Assembly (NCBI RefSeq): GCF_003626755.1
Contig: NZ_RBCJ01000001.1
Span: 124,001-188,000, forward strand
Length of the DNA stretch: 64,000 nt
Direction: 5' to 3'
DNA from: Ulvibacterium marinum
Lineage (GTDB): Bacteria > Bacteroidota > Bacteroidia > Flavobacteriales > Flavobacteriaceae
The stretch's first letter is position 1, and each line of letters starts with the position of its first letter. Under the pieces are notes generated by a model. It ran no database searches and was not told the DNA's origin. It was given only the letters and a program-made list of their open reading frames with translations. The position numbers and the translations under genes were made by a program. This document shows positions 53,603 to 63,274 of the stretch, in pieces.

Positions 53603-53953
53603 TTGAAAAAAAAGTGTTTGGAATGTGGGGCGGAAATCATGGGAAGGGTAGACAAAAAATACTGCTCGGACTACTGCCGTAATGCCTATAACAACAAAGT
53701 CAACAAGGATAGTAAGAACCTCGTTCGAAACATCAACAATCGCTTACGAAAAAATTATAGGGTTCTGGATAGCTTTCCTTTAAGGGAAGGTAAAACAAGG
53801 ACCACAAGAACGCGACTGTTGGACAAAGGTTTTGATTTTGACTTTATTACCAATCTATACACCACCAAGAAAGGCACTACCTATTACTTTGTATATGATT
53901 TAGGCTATTTGCCCCTGGACAATGATCAGTATATGATCGTAAAAAGGGAATAA
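53603..53953 (+). CDS. zinc-ribbon protein of unknown function
   Basis: 116 residues, TTG start at 53603 directly after the preceding stop. The N-terminus KKCLECGAEIMGRVDKKYC with SDYC forms a four-cysteine zinc ribbon (C-x2-C ... C-x3-C). The rest is basic (RNINNRLRKNYRV) and beta-rich at the end. Found as a small cytoplasmic protein in Bacteroidota. Possibly nucleic-acid binding. Confidence 0.75.
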   Translation: MKKKCLECGAEIMGRVDKKYCSDYCRNAYNNKVNKDSKNLVRNINNRLRKNYRVLDSFPLREGKTRTTRTRLLDKGFDFDFITNLYTTKKGTTYYFVYDLGYLPLDNDQYMIVKRE

Positions 53954-53959
53954 GTTGCC

Positions 53960-54424
53960 CTACTTCCAATTTTGCCCGCTTAGTTTCAGGGCGGCAATTA
54001 CAATATCCTTTCGGCTAATCTGACCTACAAGAATTCCATCTTTCATTACCGGTAGCCTTCGACGGTTATGCTTGTCAAATACTCCGGCGGCATCAAAGAT
54101 GCTCATATCATGGGGAATGGTCTCTACCTCTTTGGTCATATATTTTTCAACACTTTTATCCAATATAGGTTGGTTAAAGTAACGGCTTTCGGAAATCTGT
54201 TTCATACAATCGGCCTCGGAAATAATCCCGACCAAAAACCCATTATCGTCCAACACAGGTCCTCCGGAGATTTTGTGCTTGGCAAATGCTTCCATGACTT
54301 CTAGGATAGACTGATCAGGAGCGAAATTCACCAATTTTTTGGACATATAATCGGTTACTAGAATAGGAGCGTCAAACTCTTTTTTAGAAGACCTACGTAT
54401 CCCTTGAAAACTCTTTATTCCCAT
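53960..54424 (-). CDS. CBS-domain pair protein
   Basis: 154 residues with two CBS domains (SILEVMEAFAKHKISGGPVLDDNGFLVGII and SIFDAAGVFDKHNRRRLPVMKDGILVG share the expected pattern). Such proteins bind adenosyl nucleotides and act as small energy sensors. It is monocistronic, convergent with the zinc-ribbon gene. Confidence 0.9.
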   Translation of the reverse strand: MGIKSFQGIRRSSKKEFDAPILVTDYMSKKLVNFAPDQSILEVMEAFAKHKISGGPVLDDNGFLVGIISEADCMKQISESRYFNQPILDKSVEKYMTKEVETIPHDMSIFDAAGVFDKHNRRRLPVMKDGILVGQISRKDIVIAALKLSGQNWK

Positions 54425-54561
54425 AATTATTTGATTTTTGCCTGCCTTGAATCAATCCAGGTTAATCTTAAATATAGTTAATTTTTGCGAATTATCTAAA
54501 TAAATCCGCCAAAATGCAGCAACCCCTTAAAATTTTATACTTTTAAGTTTTAGTTTTTTCA

Positions 54562-56847
54562 ATGAAAAAATACGCTTCTACCATAACCTTACTCGTATTG
54601 GTTTTGGCCATTTACTGGGGCTTTACGTCATCTATGCCCTCGTATCCCAAGGATTCGGATATCCCTGAAACTGCCTTTTCTACGGATAGGGCCCTGGCTC
54701 ATGTTAAGGAAATTTCAAAAAGACCGCATGGCGTTGGCTTTCCGGGACACAAACAGGTACGACAATATCTGATTTCCGAATTGCTCAAAATGGGATTGGA
54801 AACGTCCACACAGAAAGGTTATACTATAGGAAAGGCCAACAACCTTTCCAAGGCCACAAATATCCTGGCCAGAATAAAAGGTACGGATTCCGATAAATCC
54901 CTCCTATTACTTTCCCATTATGACAGTGACCTACATTCCGCCTTGGGCGCAAGTGATGCCGGAAGTGGTGTGGCAACTATATTGGAAAGTGTTAGGGCAT
55001 TTCTGTCCGCAAATAAAAAACCCAAAAACGATATTATCATTTTAATTTCGGATGGTGAAGAAGTAGATCTTAGCGGAGCGGAACTCTTTGTGGACAAACA
55101 TCCATGGGCCAAAGACGTTGGTTTGGTCCTAAATTTTGAAGCAAGGGGCAGTGGCGGTCCTAGCTATGTCTTTATAGAGACCAACCGTGGAAACCAAAGG
55201 TTGATAGAGGAATTCATCGAGGCCAATCCCAAATATCCCATGGCCAATTCCTTATACTATAGCATTTATAAAATGTTGCCTAATGATACGGACTTGACCG
55301 TTTTCCGTGAAAAGGGTGACATTGAGGGTTTCAATTTTGCCTTTATCGGGGACCACTTTGATTATCACACGGCAAGGGACAGCTATGAACGTCTGGACCG
55401 AAATACCTTGGCACATCAAGGTAGTTATCTTATGCCATTGTTAAGGCATTTTGGTAATGCGGATTTGACCAGTCTAAAGAGCCTAAACGATTACGTATAC
55501 TTCAACATACCCTTTTTTGGTTTGGTGTCCTATCCGTTTGATTGGATATGGCCCATGTGGGGCATATCTTTACTAGTATTTGTGCTCCTCCTACTCTATG
55601 GTTTTCGAAAAAAAATGCTCAATGGAACCCAAATTCTCAAAGGTTTCATTCCCCTGATACTAACCCTGACCATAAATGGAGTAATCGGCTTTTACAGTTG
55701 GTCCGTCTTAAAATGGATGTATCCGCACTATCAGGATATCCTTCAAGGTTTTACCTATAATGGATACACCTATATTGCAGTGTTTGTCTTTTTTTCCATC
55801 GGCAGCTGTTTCTGGGTCTACCATAAGTTCAAAAAATTGGACACGGCCAATCTGTTGATCGCTCCAATAGCACTTTGGCTAATTATTTGTTGGGGGGTAT
55901 CCCGTTATCTCCAGGGGGCGGCTTTCTTTATTGTTCCCGTATTTGCCGTATTGGCCTCCCTTCTTGTAACCTTAGATCAGAAAAAATCAAACAGCTACAT
56001 ACTCCTTTTGTTGACCTTGCCCGGTATTTGGATATATGCCCCCTTTATAAAAGGGTTTCCAGTAGGTTTGGGTCTTAAAATGATGGTCAGTGCTACAATT
56101 TTAACGACTTTGACCTTTTTTCTAATGCTCCCCCTATTTGGAATCAATCCTAAGAAAAAACAACTGGCTTTTTTGAGTTTGGTATTATCGCTTGGATTTA
56201 TGATAGCGGCTCATTTGAATTCGGGGTTCGACAAAGAAAATCCGAAACCTACCAGTCTTTTGTATGTCATGGATGCCGATGACGGTACCGCGCAATGGGC
56301 CACGTATGAAAACGAACTATCCGATTGGACGGCACAATATCTGGGGGCAAATAAAAAGACAACCAATGAACAAGCCCAGCAGACAATTAGCAGCAAATAC
56401 AGTTCAGGTTTTACCTATGTCTCCCCTGCCCCCATTAAGGACATTTCGCCTCCACAAATTGAGAAGACCAGGGATACCATCATAGGGGAAAAACGTATAT
56501 TGGACATCCGAATTACCCCGCAACGCAATGTAAATCGATTGGAAGTATTTACGAACGATATCCCCATTTCCGAGGTATCGCTAAACCGTATTGCCCTATC
56601 CGATTATGAACTTAAAAATCGAAAAAGAAGCAGATTGGCAACCCATCATATCACCGATAACGATACTACGGAATTGACACTTTCCATTCCCAAGAATGCT
56701 GTTTTGGAGCTTACCTTGTATGAAGCTTCAAACGATCTGTTGGAAAATGAACAATTCACGGTTCCTGCAAGACCGGAGGACAACATCCCCATGCCTTTTG
56801 TATTAAACGACGCTATTTTAGTCATAAAAAAAATCCGGTTTGAGTAA
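54562..56847 (+). CDS. M28 family membrane-bound metallopeptidase
   Basis: 761 residues. An N-terminal helix is followed by an M28 domain: LSHYDSD (zinc histidine), ASDAGSG (bridging aspartate), SDGEEVDL (catalytic and zinc glutamates) and a late GDHFDYHTARD histidine. The C-terminal half has about eight helices (from about 320 to 560) and a short exposed beta domain at the end. It resembles ER-type or Fxna-like M28 peptidases with membrane tail. Peptide or N-terminal processing at the cell envelope is likely. Confidence 0.88.
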   Translation: MKKYASTITLLVLVLAIYWGFTSSMPSYPKDSDIPETAFSTDRALAHVKEISKRPHGVGFPGHKQVRQYLISELLKMGLETSTQKGYTIGKANNLSKATNILARIKGTDSDKSLLLLSHYDSDLHSALGASDAGSGVATILESVRAFLSANKKPKNDIIILISDGEEVDLSGAELFVDKHPWAKDVGLVLNFEARGSGGPSYVFIETNRGNQRLIEEFIEANPKYPMANSLYYSIYKMLPNDTDLTVFREKGDIEGFNFAFIGDHFDYHTARDSYERLDRNTLAHQGSYLMPLLRHFGNADLTSLKSLNDYVYFNIPFFGLVSYPFDWIWPMWGISLLVFVLLLLYGFRKKMLNGTQILKGFIPLILTLTINGVIGFYSWSVLKWMYPHYQDILQGFTYNGYTYIAVFVFFSIGSCFWVYHKFKKLDTANLLIAPIALWLIICWGVSRYLQGAAFFIVPVFAVLASLLVTLDQKKSNSYILLLLTLPGIWIYAPFIKGFPVGLGLKMMVSATILTTLTFFLMLPLFGINPKKKQLAFLSLVLSLGFMIAAHLNSGFDKENPKPTSLLYVMDADDGTAQWATYENELSDWTAQYLGANKKTTNEQAQQTISSKYSSGFTYVSPAPIKDISPPQIEKTRDTIIGEKRILDIRITPQRNVNRLEVFTNDIPISEVSLNRIALSDYELKNRKRSRLATHHITDNDTTELTLSIPKNAVLELTLYEASNDLLENEQFTVPARPEDNIPMPFVLNDAILVIKKIRFE

Positions 56848-57649
56848 ATCAATCGCCATTATGGGCTGTGGTTGGCTAGGTCTCCCCTTGGCAAAATCCT
56901 TTGTGGACGAAGGGTACAGCGTGCATGGCAGTACCACCTCGGAAGAAAAGTTGCCCGTATTGGAAAAAGAAGGCATCCAGCCATTTTTGATTTCGCTTTC
57001 GGAAGAAGGCCCCAAAGGGCCCGTTCTTCATTTTTTAAAGGATGTTGATTCCATTATCATCAATGTCCCTCCCAAACTTAGGGGCGGAAACAGAGAAAAC
57101 TATATTGAAAAAATACGAGGTCTATACAATGCCGTTAAGGCATCATCTGTCCAAAAAATTATCTTTATAAGCAGTACTTCGGTTTACGGGGACATTGATG
57201 GGGAGGTTACTGAAGATACCCTACCAAAACCTCATACCGAATCTGGAAGGCAACTTTTGACTACAGAAGATATTTTCAGAAACGACAACCAACTGCATAC
57301 AACCGTAGTTAGGTTTGGTGGTCTGATTGGGCCGAAGCGACACCCGGTGACCATGCTTTCCGGAAGGACGGGATTGGCAAATGGTGCAGCGCCCATAAAC
57401 CTCATTCATCTTGATGATTGTATTGCTATCCTAAAAAAAATTGTTGTGCAAGGGTGGTGGAACGAAGTTTTTAATGCGGTGTATCCGGATCATCCCCCTA
57501 AAGCTGAATACTATTCCATGGAAGCAAGGAAAAGGGGAATTCCAGTTCCTGATTATTCTGAAGATTCGGTTCAAAAGGGTAAAAAAGTGATGTCCAGTAG
57601 TCTTATTCTTGTTAAAAAGTATCGTTTTAACACTTCAATCTATAATTGA
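56840..57649 (+). CDS. NAD(P)-binding SDR/epimerase family protein (YeeZ-like)
   Basis: 269 residues, TTG start at 56840 overlapping the peptidase stop by 8 bases; the next ATG (56861) would cut the first beta strand. IAIMGCGWLGLPLA is the nucleotide-binding turn, then ISSTSVYG supplies the serine. The tyrosine-lysine pair is not clearly in the classical place, so it is an atypical extended SDR. Substrate unknown. Confidence 0.83.
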   Translation: MSKSIAIMGCGWLGLPLAKSFVDEGYSVHGSTTSEEKLPVLEKEGIQPFLISLSEEGPKGPVLHFLKDVDSIIINVPPKLRGGNRENYIEKIRGLYNAVKASSVQKIIFISSTSVYGDIDGEVTEDTLPKPHTESGRQLLTTEDIFRNDNQLHTTVVRFGGLIGPKRHPVTMLSGRTGLANGAAPINLIHLDDCIAILKKIVVQGWWNEVFNAVYPDHPPKAEYYSMEARKRGIPVPDYSEDSVQKGKKVMSSSLILVKKYRFNTSIYN

Positions 57650-57770
57650 TACGCCACATAAAAGCAGTTTTTCACAACAAAAACAGGGGTTTTTTGTTAA
57701 TTACACTACTGATTTTTAGATACTTATCGATGAAATACATAACTTTAGATACATCTAAAACAAGATTGCC

Positions 57771-58145
57771 ATGGAAAATTCAAGTCTAAAAGGGATGATT
57801 TTGACGGAAGTAGAAAACCTGATCTCCCGTAGCTGTGCCAACCAAAAAGTGACAGATAAATTTGAAAAACTCCATATTGCCTTACTTAAAAAGTATTATA
57901 ACGCTGCGGATGTCTCCATAGACTATCACAGAAAGCGGGTGAAAATGGATATTATTATGGATGATACCTCTTATGACCCAAAAAAGATAAATCTATACCT
58001 CCCAACACTACATGCCAATTTGCTCTTTAAAAATCTAAAGGATTTCCTAAGGTCATGTGTTGATAAGGATTCAAAAAGCCTCGGGTTCTATGCGGGACTA
58101 TTGCGGACGTTCACCAACAAGGAAGTGATACTTACCCCTGTCTGA
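57771..58145 (+). CDS. conserved hypothetical protein
   Basis: 124 residues, helical at both ends with a central KRVKMDIIMDD strand. No signal peptide or motif. It is a single gene bounded by a strong terminator downstream. I do not recognise the family. Confidence 0.65.
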   Translation: MENSSLKGMILTEVENLISRSCANQKVTDKFEKLHIALLKKYYNAADVSIDYHRKRVKMDIIMDDTSYDPKKINLYLPTLHANLLFKNLKDFLRSCVDKDSKSLGFYAGLLRTFTNKEVILTPV

Positions 58146-58167
58146 ATTTTTTGAATAGATAAGACAT

Positions 58168-58196
58168 AAAAAGGATGCGCAATGGGCATCCTTTTT
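58168..58196 (+). terminator. intrinsic terminator
   Basis: AAAAAGGATGC (58168-58178) pairs perfectly with GCATCCTTTTT (58186-58196) over 11 bases, 7-base loop, followed by T residues. Confidence 0.88.
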
Positions 58197-58273
58197 TATT
58201 TGCACGATATCCTATCATGCCCAAAACGATAGAATTAAGTAATTTATTAACAGGATTCTACAAATAATTTTAA

Positions 58274-58281
58274 TAGTTTTG
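58274..58281 (+). promoter_or_regulatory. -7 element of the TPR gene
   Basis: TAGTTTTG fits TAnnTTTG, 22 bases before the ATG at 58303. No clear -33 element. Confidence 0.45.
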
Positions 58282-58302
58282 CGCACCAAAATTTAATAAC
58301 AC

Positions 58303-59010
58303 ATGAAGAAGATAGTATTGGTTTCGGCACTTGCTCTTGGGTTTATGGCTACTGCCCAAACCACGACAGAATTGCAAAAGCATTACGAAGCCTTTTATAG
58401 GGAAATGCGTTTACAAGGAGATATTAATGGTGTAATCAATGCCATGACACATTTGAACGTCCTGTCTCCCTCAAAGGCCAGAAAAGATACCTTGGCGTAT
58501 ATCTATGCCAATGATAATCAACATTTACAGGCCCTGAACACCATAGGAATAGAAAAGGTGGATTCCGACTCGGATTTAGCGGTTCAGGTAAAGGCCATTT
58601 CCCTAAAGGCGCTTAACCAGCCTAAACGGGCCCTGGAACAGTTTGAAGAACTATTCAAAAGAAGCCCGAATGCTTATCTGGCCTACGAAATGGCCGATTT
58701 AAAAATACAAACCGGTGACATTGCCGGAGCTAGTGTTAATATCGAATATGGTATTGCCAATGCCAAAGATGAGATGAAATATGCTTTCTATGAAAGGCAA
58801 CAACCCTACGAGGTTCCTTTAAAGGCAGCTTTTATCCACTTAAAAGGGCTTACAAAATACAATAATGATAAGAACAATATAGATGAAGCCTTGGCCTTGA
58901 TAGATGAGGCCTTGGCTATGGACCCCAATTTTAATTTGGCAAGTTTGAGCAAGCAGGCCTTGGAAACACGGAAAAATCCGCCACCAGAGGCAGCAGAGAA
59001 AAAAGAATAG
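58303..59010 (+). CDS. secreted TPR-like protein
   Basis: 235 residues with a signal peptide (ending near ATAQ). Helix pairs of TPR length follow (ALEQFEELFKRSPNAYLAYEMA, DEALALIDEALAMDPNFNLA). Probably a periplasmic adaptor. It stands alone, convergent with the large BNR gene, and shares a terminator with it. Confidence 0.8.
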   Translation: MKKIVLVSALALGFMATAQTTTELQKHYEAFYREMRLQGDINGVINAMTHLNVLSPSKARKDTLAYIYANDNQHLQALNTIGIEKVDSDSDLAVQVKAISLKALNQPKRALEQFEELFKRSPNAYLAYEMADLKIQTGDIAGASVNIEYGIANAKDEMKYAFYERQQPYEVPLKAAFIHLKGLTKYNNDKNNIDEALALIDEALAMDPNFNLASLSKQALETRKNPPPEAAEKKE

Positions 59011-59036
59011 AAAAAGGCGGGTTTACCCGCCTTTTT
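59011..59036. terminator. bidirectional terminator
   Basis: AAAAAGGCGGG pairs with CCCGCCTTTTT, 11 bp with a 4-base loop, between two convergent genes; the A and T runs serve both strands. Confidence 0.9.
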
Positions 59037-59038
59037 GT

Positions 59039-62000
59039 TTAGTCTTCAATAAGACCTTGTCCCTCTATCCATGGAGCTCCAGCAGCTTTTAAATCTCTTT
59101 CGATTGCGGGCAAAGTAGTGTCCGTTACAATTTTCAATTTTGATTTAATTTCCTTCAACTGATTTTTTCCACGTAAAAAGGAAGCCTTATGATTGGGCGT
59201 AGGACCGTAGGTTGTCCGTAATGCGGTGGATGCTACTGAATTGGCATTTTGGGGTGTGGGATCTGAACGTTCCCCGATCTCTCCCTTGGTTTGATCTCCT
59301 TTTAGTTCTTTCTCAATATTCAACAAACGCTCCCTTACCTCATAAATACTATTTATAAGGTCGGTTGAAGGTTTGTCGGATTTGTCCGCGGCACGTTGCA
59401 TGGCATTTACCAACATAAGGTTCTTTGATAGGACTGCATTTGTGGCGGTCAAATCTTTTTGAAAAGCGTGATATTCTTCCGTAAAAGCCGTAATCTCTTC
59501 ATAAGAAGCTCCTTCCAATGCGCCTTTGCCCAACGGAATTACCTCAAATCTTTGAGGCTCAGCCATTTGGGTAATTTTACCATCTATTCTTTTTGATAAG
59601 GTCACCGTATATGTACCAGGGGTAACCATGACACCCGTATTGGAAGATGCCTCCTTAACCCCTGGTGGCTTCAGTTTTACTTTGCCTTTATTGGGGTATC
59701 TTAAGTTCCAGCTTACCCTGTTAAACCCTTGTTTGTTGGATCCCTTTACCTGATTTACAACCTTACCCTCCTTATCTTTTATCGTAAGAATAATTGCAAG
59801 AGAATCTTGACGTTTTTCAGCCTCCAAGGCATCCCATCCGGGAAATGTAATTTCTGTGGTTTTCTTCTCTCTTTCTTGACGCCGTTCCTTTAAGGATTTC
59901 AATTTTTCCGGCAAAAAATAGGTGAATACCGCTCCAAAAGGTGGATTTTTGGCCTTGTACTGAGCATCTCCCTGAGCATAGACTGCATCTTTTTGAATAT
60001 ACCAATACGCAGGTTTGGAAGGAAATAAAGTGGCTTCATCATTCAACATGGATGTATTGAAACTTCGTATTGGGCTTAAATCATCCAGAACATAAAAACC
60101 TCGGCCAAATGATGCAGCTACCAAATCATCTTCCCTTCGTTGTATCGTGATGTCCCGAAACGAAATGGTAGGCAGGCCTCCCTTTAGTTTCGTCCATTTA
60201 ACCCCTCCATCCGAAGTAAAATAAACCCCAAATTCAGTGGCAGCGAATAAAAGATCTTTTTTAACATGATCTTGGACCAACCGCCAGGTAAGCAAGGTTT
60301 CGGGTAAATTTCCATTTATGGAAGTCCATGTTTTTCCCTTATCCCTACTTTTAATGAGGTAAGGCTTAAAATCTCCGTGCTTGTGATTGTCCAAAGCGGC
60401 ATAGACGATATTGGCATCGAACAGGTCCGCACGGATATCATTTACAAACGCAGTGGCAGGTACACCTTTAATACTGCCCACTTCAATCTTGTTCCAAGTT
60501 GCTCCGCCATCTTCGGTACTCTGAATGATGCCATCATCCGTACCTGCATAGAGCAGGCCTTCCTGCTTGGGGGATTCCGCCAATGAGGTTATCGTATTGT
60601 AGTTGGACATAGCGTCTACATCCCAAGCATTGTCCCAACTTTGTTGGCCTCCCATTATAGGTAAAGCTATTCTATTCTGATTACGGGTCAGGTCCTTTGA
60701 TATAGCAGTCCACTCATCTCCCCTAGTATCGGAACGCCATACCCGTTGCGATGCAAAATACAATCTAGTAGGGTTATGCGGACTTACCAAAATGGGTGCG
60801 TCCCAATTAAAGCGTTCATAGGGTTCCCCTGCGGCCGGTTGTGGCTGTATAAAAACGGTTTCCCCAGTAGTTTGGTCTATACGCCATAGCCATCCTTGTT
60901 GGTACTCTCCATAGGTAATCTTGGGGTTTCCAGGTTCAACGGCGGATTGATGCCCATCCGCCCCGAGGGTAATCCACCAATCATTGTTGAGTATCCCATC
61001 CTCACTTCTAGTTCTACTCGGACCTCCATGAGACCCATTGTCCTGGGTGCCTCCATAAATATTATAAAAAGGTTCTGTGTCGTCAACGGCTACTTTGTAG
61101 TATTGGATAAGGGGCAAATTCCCAACAAAACGCCAACTCTTGGTCAGGTCAAAACTTTCATAGAGTCCCCCATCGGTACCGAATAACACATAGTTTGGGT
61201 CAGATTTCTTGAACGCCACGGCATGACTATCCACATGCTTATTCTTCTCGTTCATCGTATAGAACGTCTTTCCATGATTATCGGATACCTGTACATAATT
61301 GCTCATCAAATACAGCTTTCCTTCCTGATGGGGCGATGCAAAAAGCTCCTGATAGTAGTGGGGTCCAGTTCCCCCTGATACCGCGTCCGATTGCTTAATC
61401 CAAGATTGTCCTTTGTTGGAGGAGATAAAAACACCACCCTTTTTTCGATCCAGTTCAATGGCCGCATATAGGACATCGGAATCGAATGGCGAAATTGCCA
61501 GCCCAATTTTACCCAAATTGGACTTTGGGATGCCTTCGGTCATTTTTGACCAGGTTTTGCCGCCATCCATACTTTTATGGATACCTGAGCCCGGGCCACC
61601 TCCCAAATAGGCCGCCACGGTTCTATGGCGCTGCCAGGTAGCAGCGTACAACACGTCGGGGTCTGAATAGTCGAGCACCAAATCCGTAGCTCCTGTCCAT
61701 TCATCGTCCCCTAATGTCCTTGTCCATGAAGTGCCGCCGTCAATGGATTTATAAATACCTCGTTCACCACCTTTGTTCCATAGGGGTCCTTGCGATGCTA
61801 CCCAGATGATATCTGAATTTTCTGGATGGACAATAATTTTGGAAAGGTGTTCAGATTTCTGCAGCCCCATGTTCTTCCAGGTTTTCCCATCGTCATGGCT
61901 AACATAGATTCCATCACCAAAACCTACATGCCTACCTCCTACATTTTCACCGGTACCTACCCAGACCGTATGTGGATTGTTGGGGTCTATAGTGATACAA

Positions 62001-62272
62001 CCTATGGAATAACTTTTCTGTTTATCAAAAATTGGGGTCCAGGTGGTCCCCGAGTTGACCGTCTTCCAAACTCCCCCAGATCCCACGGCCACGTACCAGA
62101 TGTTTTCATTCTCGGGATGAATGGCAATATCGGCTATTCTACCGGAGGTCAATGCCGGTCCCAAACTTCTGAATTCAAGCCCCTCAAAAGTCTTTTCGTT
62201 TATTTGTTGTGCAATACCCAACTGGGCAAGTACCAAAAAACAAGCATAAAAAAGTATTTTTTGCCTTCTCAT
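59039..62272 (-). CDS. large secreted BNR/VPS10-like propeller protein, copy 2
   Basis: 1,077 residues with signal peptide (ending near GIAQ). It has the same domain order as the protein at 49270: opening FRSLGPALTSGRIADI (compare [12 protein letters not shown]), Asp boxes such as VNSGTTW, HDDGKTW, IDGGTSW and MDGGKTW, and a helical C-terminal third with SSNTGV and basic stretches. The middle keeps YGGTQDNGS, matching YGGQQDNSA. The two are paralogues, about 10 kb apart and opposite in direction. Role unknown; likely surface binding or peptide handling. Confidence 0.85.
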   Translation of the reverse strand: MRRQKILFYACFLVLAQLGIAQQINEKTFEGLEFRSLGPALTSGRIADIAIHPENENIWYVAVGSGGVWKTVNSGTTWTPIFDKQKSYSIGCITIDPNNPHTVWVGTGENVGGRHVGFGDGIYVSHDDGKTWKNMGLQKSEHLSKIIVHPENSDIIWVASQGPLWNKGGERGIYKSIDGGTSWTRTLGDDEWTGATDLVLDYSDPDVLYAATWQRHRTVAAYLGGGPGSGIHKSMDGGKTWSKMTEGIPKSNLGKIGLAISPFDSDVLYAAIELDRKKGGVFISSNKGQSWIKQSDAVSGGTGPHYYQELFASPHQEGKLYLMSNYVQVSDNHGKTFYTMNEKNKHVDSHAVAFKKSDPNYVLFGTDGGLYESFDLTKSWRFVGNLPLIQYYKVAVDDTEPFYNIYGGTQDNGSHGGPSRTRSEDGILNNDWWITLGADGHQSAVEPGNPKITYGEYQQGWLWRIDQTTGETVFIQPQPAAGEPYERFNWDAPILVSPHNPTRLYFASQRVWRSDTRGDEWTAISKDLTRNQNRIALPIMGGQQSWDNAWDVDAMSNYNTITSLAESPKQEGLLYAGTDDGIIQSTEDGGATWNKIEVGSIKGVPATAFVNDIRADLFDANIVYAALDNHKHGDFKPYLIKSRDKGKTWTSINGNLPETLLTWRLVQDHVKKDLLFAATEFGVYFTSDGGVKWTKLKGGLPTISFRDITIQRREDDLVAASFGRGFYVLDDLSPIRSFNTSMLNDEATLFPSKPAYWYIQKDAVYAQGDAQYKAKNPPFGAVFTYFLPEKLKSLKERRQEREKKTTEITFPGWDALEAEKRQDSLAIILTIKDKEGKVVNQVKGSNKQGFNRVSWNLRYPNKGKVKLKPPGVKEASSNTGVMVTPGTYTVTLSKRIDGKITQMAEPQRFEVIPLGKGALEGASYEEITAFTEEYHAFQKDLTATNAVLSKNLMLVNAMQRAADKSDKPSTDLINSIYEVRERLLNIEKELKGDQTKGEIGERSDPTPQNANSVASTALRTTYGPTPNHKASFLRGKNQLKEIKSKLKIVTDTTLPAIERDLKAAGAPWIEGQGLIED

Positions 62273-62449
62273 TGTGTTAAAATTAGTTTCAATATTTCGA
62301 ATTAGTCAATCCAAGCAATTTAAACAATTTGCATCTATTTTCTTACATAGTATGGATAGAATTAATACCTTGAATATGCCCGTTTAACAGATTTATTACC
62401 TTGGTCAATCTCTATCTGACATCTTTTTATATACAAAATCCAATTTTAT

Positions 62450-62506
62450 GCAACCAAAAAGTTGCGTATTTAAAAATATTGGCTATATTTGCAACCATAT
62501 AGTTGC
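62450..62506 (+). promoter_or_regulatory. promoter with two ArsR-type operators
   Basis: Two dyads, GCAACCAAAAAGTTGC (62450-62465) and GCAACCATATAGTTGC (62491-62506), share GCAAC/GTTGC arms and start 41 bases apart, about four helical turns. Between them lies TTG (62462-62464), 19 bases, then TATATTTG (62484-62491), a full Bacteroidota promoter. Operator 1 covers the -33 box and operator 2 touches the -7 box, so a bound repressor would block both. Confidence 0.75.
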
Positions 62507-62532
62507 ATATTAATCTAAAAAAACGAACAGTC

Positions 62533-62961
62533 ATGAAAGATGTAATTTCAAAAGAACACCTATTTGATCATTCCATCGACAAGGTATGGAATGCTATTTC
62601 CAAGGCCGAGGAAATTTCCGCGTGGTTCATTGATGCCGATTTTAAGGCAGAGACCGGCTACAACTACACGTTTACTGCGGATGAGGAACACGGTTGCACC
62701 CAAATAACCGGAGTGGTAAAAGAGGCAAATCCGTATACACTGGTGTACACTTGGACGGTACAGAACACGGATACCGAAACCACGGTTAAATGGGAATTGA
62801 ATGAAGTAGAGGGTAAGACCAAACTGTATTTGGAGCATTCGGGAATATCCAAGTATCCCGGAGATAGTGCGGTACAAATGTTTACCAGCTTTAACGCCGG
62901 GTGGGACAATTGTGTGTCGGAACTTTCCAAGTATCTAATACAGGAAGTCCATGCAGGATAA
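62533..62961 (+). CDS. AHSA1/SRPBCC-domain protein
   Basis: 142 residues from ATG 62533 (MKDVISKEHLF); a TTG at 62503 lies in the operator. IDKVWNAISKAEEISAWF and SFNAGWDNCVSELSKYL are typical of the Aha1-homology (SRPBCC) family. Such genes are often paired with an ArsR regulator, as here: the next start overlaps its end by 11 bases. Ligand unknown. Confidence 0.88.
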   Translation: MKDVISKEHLFDHSIDKVWNAISKAEEISAWFIDADFKAETGYNYTFTADEEHGCTQITGVVKEANPYTLVYTWTVQNTDTETTVKWELNEVEGKTKLYLEHSGISKYPGDSAVQMFTSFNAGWDNCVSELSKYLIQEVHAG

Positions 62962-63274
62962 AATCACCAAAATTCTAAAGGCCATTGCCGACCCTACAAG
63001 GCGTGAAATTTTTCACGCCTTGGTGTTGGCGGCCACCGCAATGCCCATTACCCAAATTTCCAATCAATTTGAAATTAGCAGACAAGGTATCACCAAGCAT
63101 TTAAAAACTTTGGAAGAAGCCGGATTGGTACAAATCAATGCCAAAGGCAGGGAACGCTATTGCCAAGCGGATGCACAACCGCTTAAAGAAGTAAACCAAT
63201 GGCTTAAATTTTACGAACATTTTTGGGATAATGCTTTGGGCAACCTTGGTTCCTATTTGGACAGTAAATCCTAA
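62951..63274 (+). CDS. ArsR-family transcriptional repressor
   Basis: 107 residues. IADPTRREIFHAL opens the winged helix; ISNQFEISRQGITKHLKTLEEAGLV is the recognition helix and wing. No CxC metal-binding motif in the usual alpha-3 position, so it is not a classical arsenic sensor but of the group paired with AHSA1 proteins. It probably represses its own operon at the two dyads upstream. Confidence 0.9.
   Translation: MQDKITKILKAIADPTRREIFHALVLAATAMPITQISNQFEISRQGITKHLKTLEEAGLVQINAKGRERYCQADAQPLKEVNQWLKFYEHFWDNALGNLGSYLDSKS

Noticed and set aside
61826-62305. 159-residue plus-strand frame opposite the second BNR gene
   Set aside because: Antisense to a long gene with signal peptide and Asp-box repeats.
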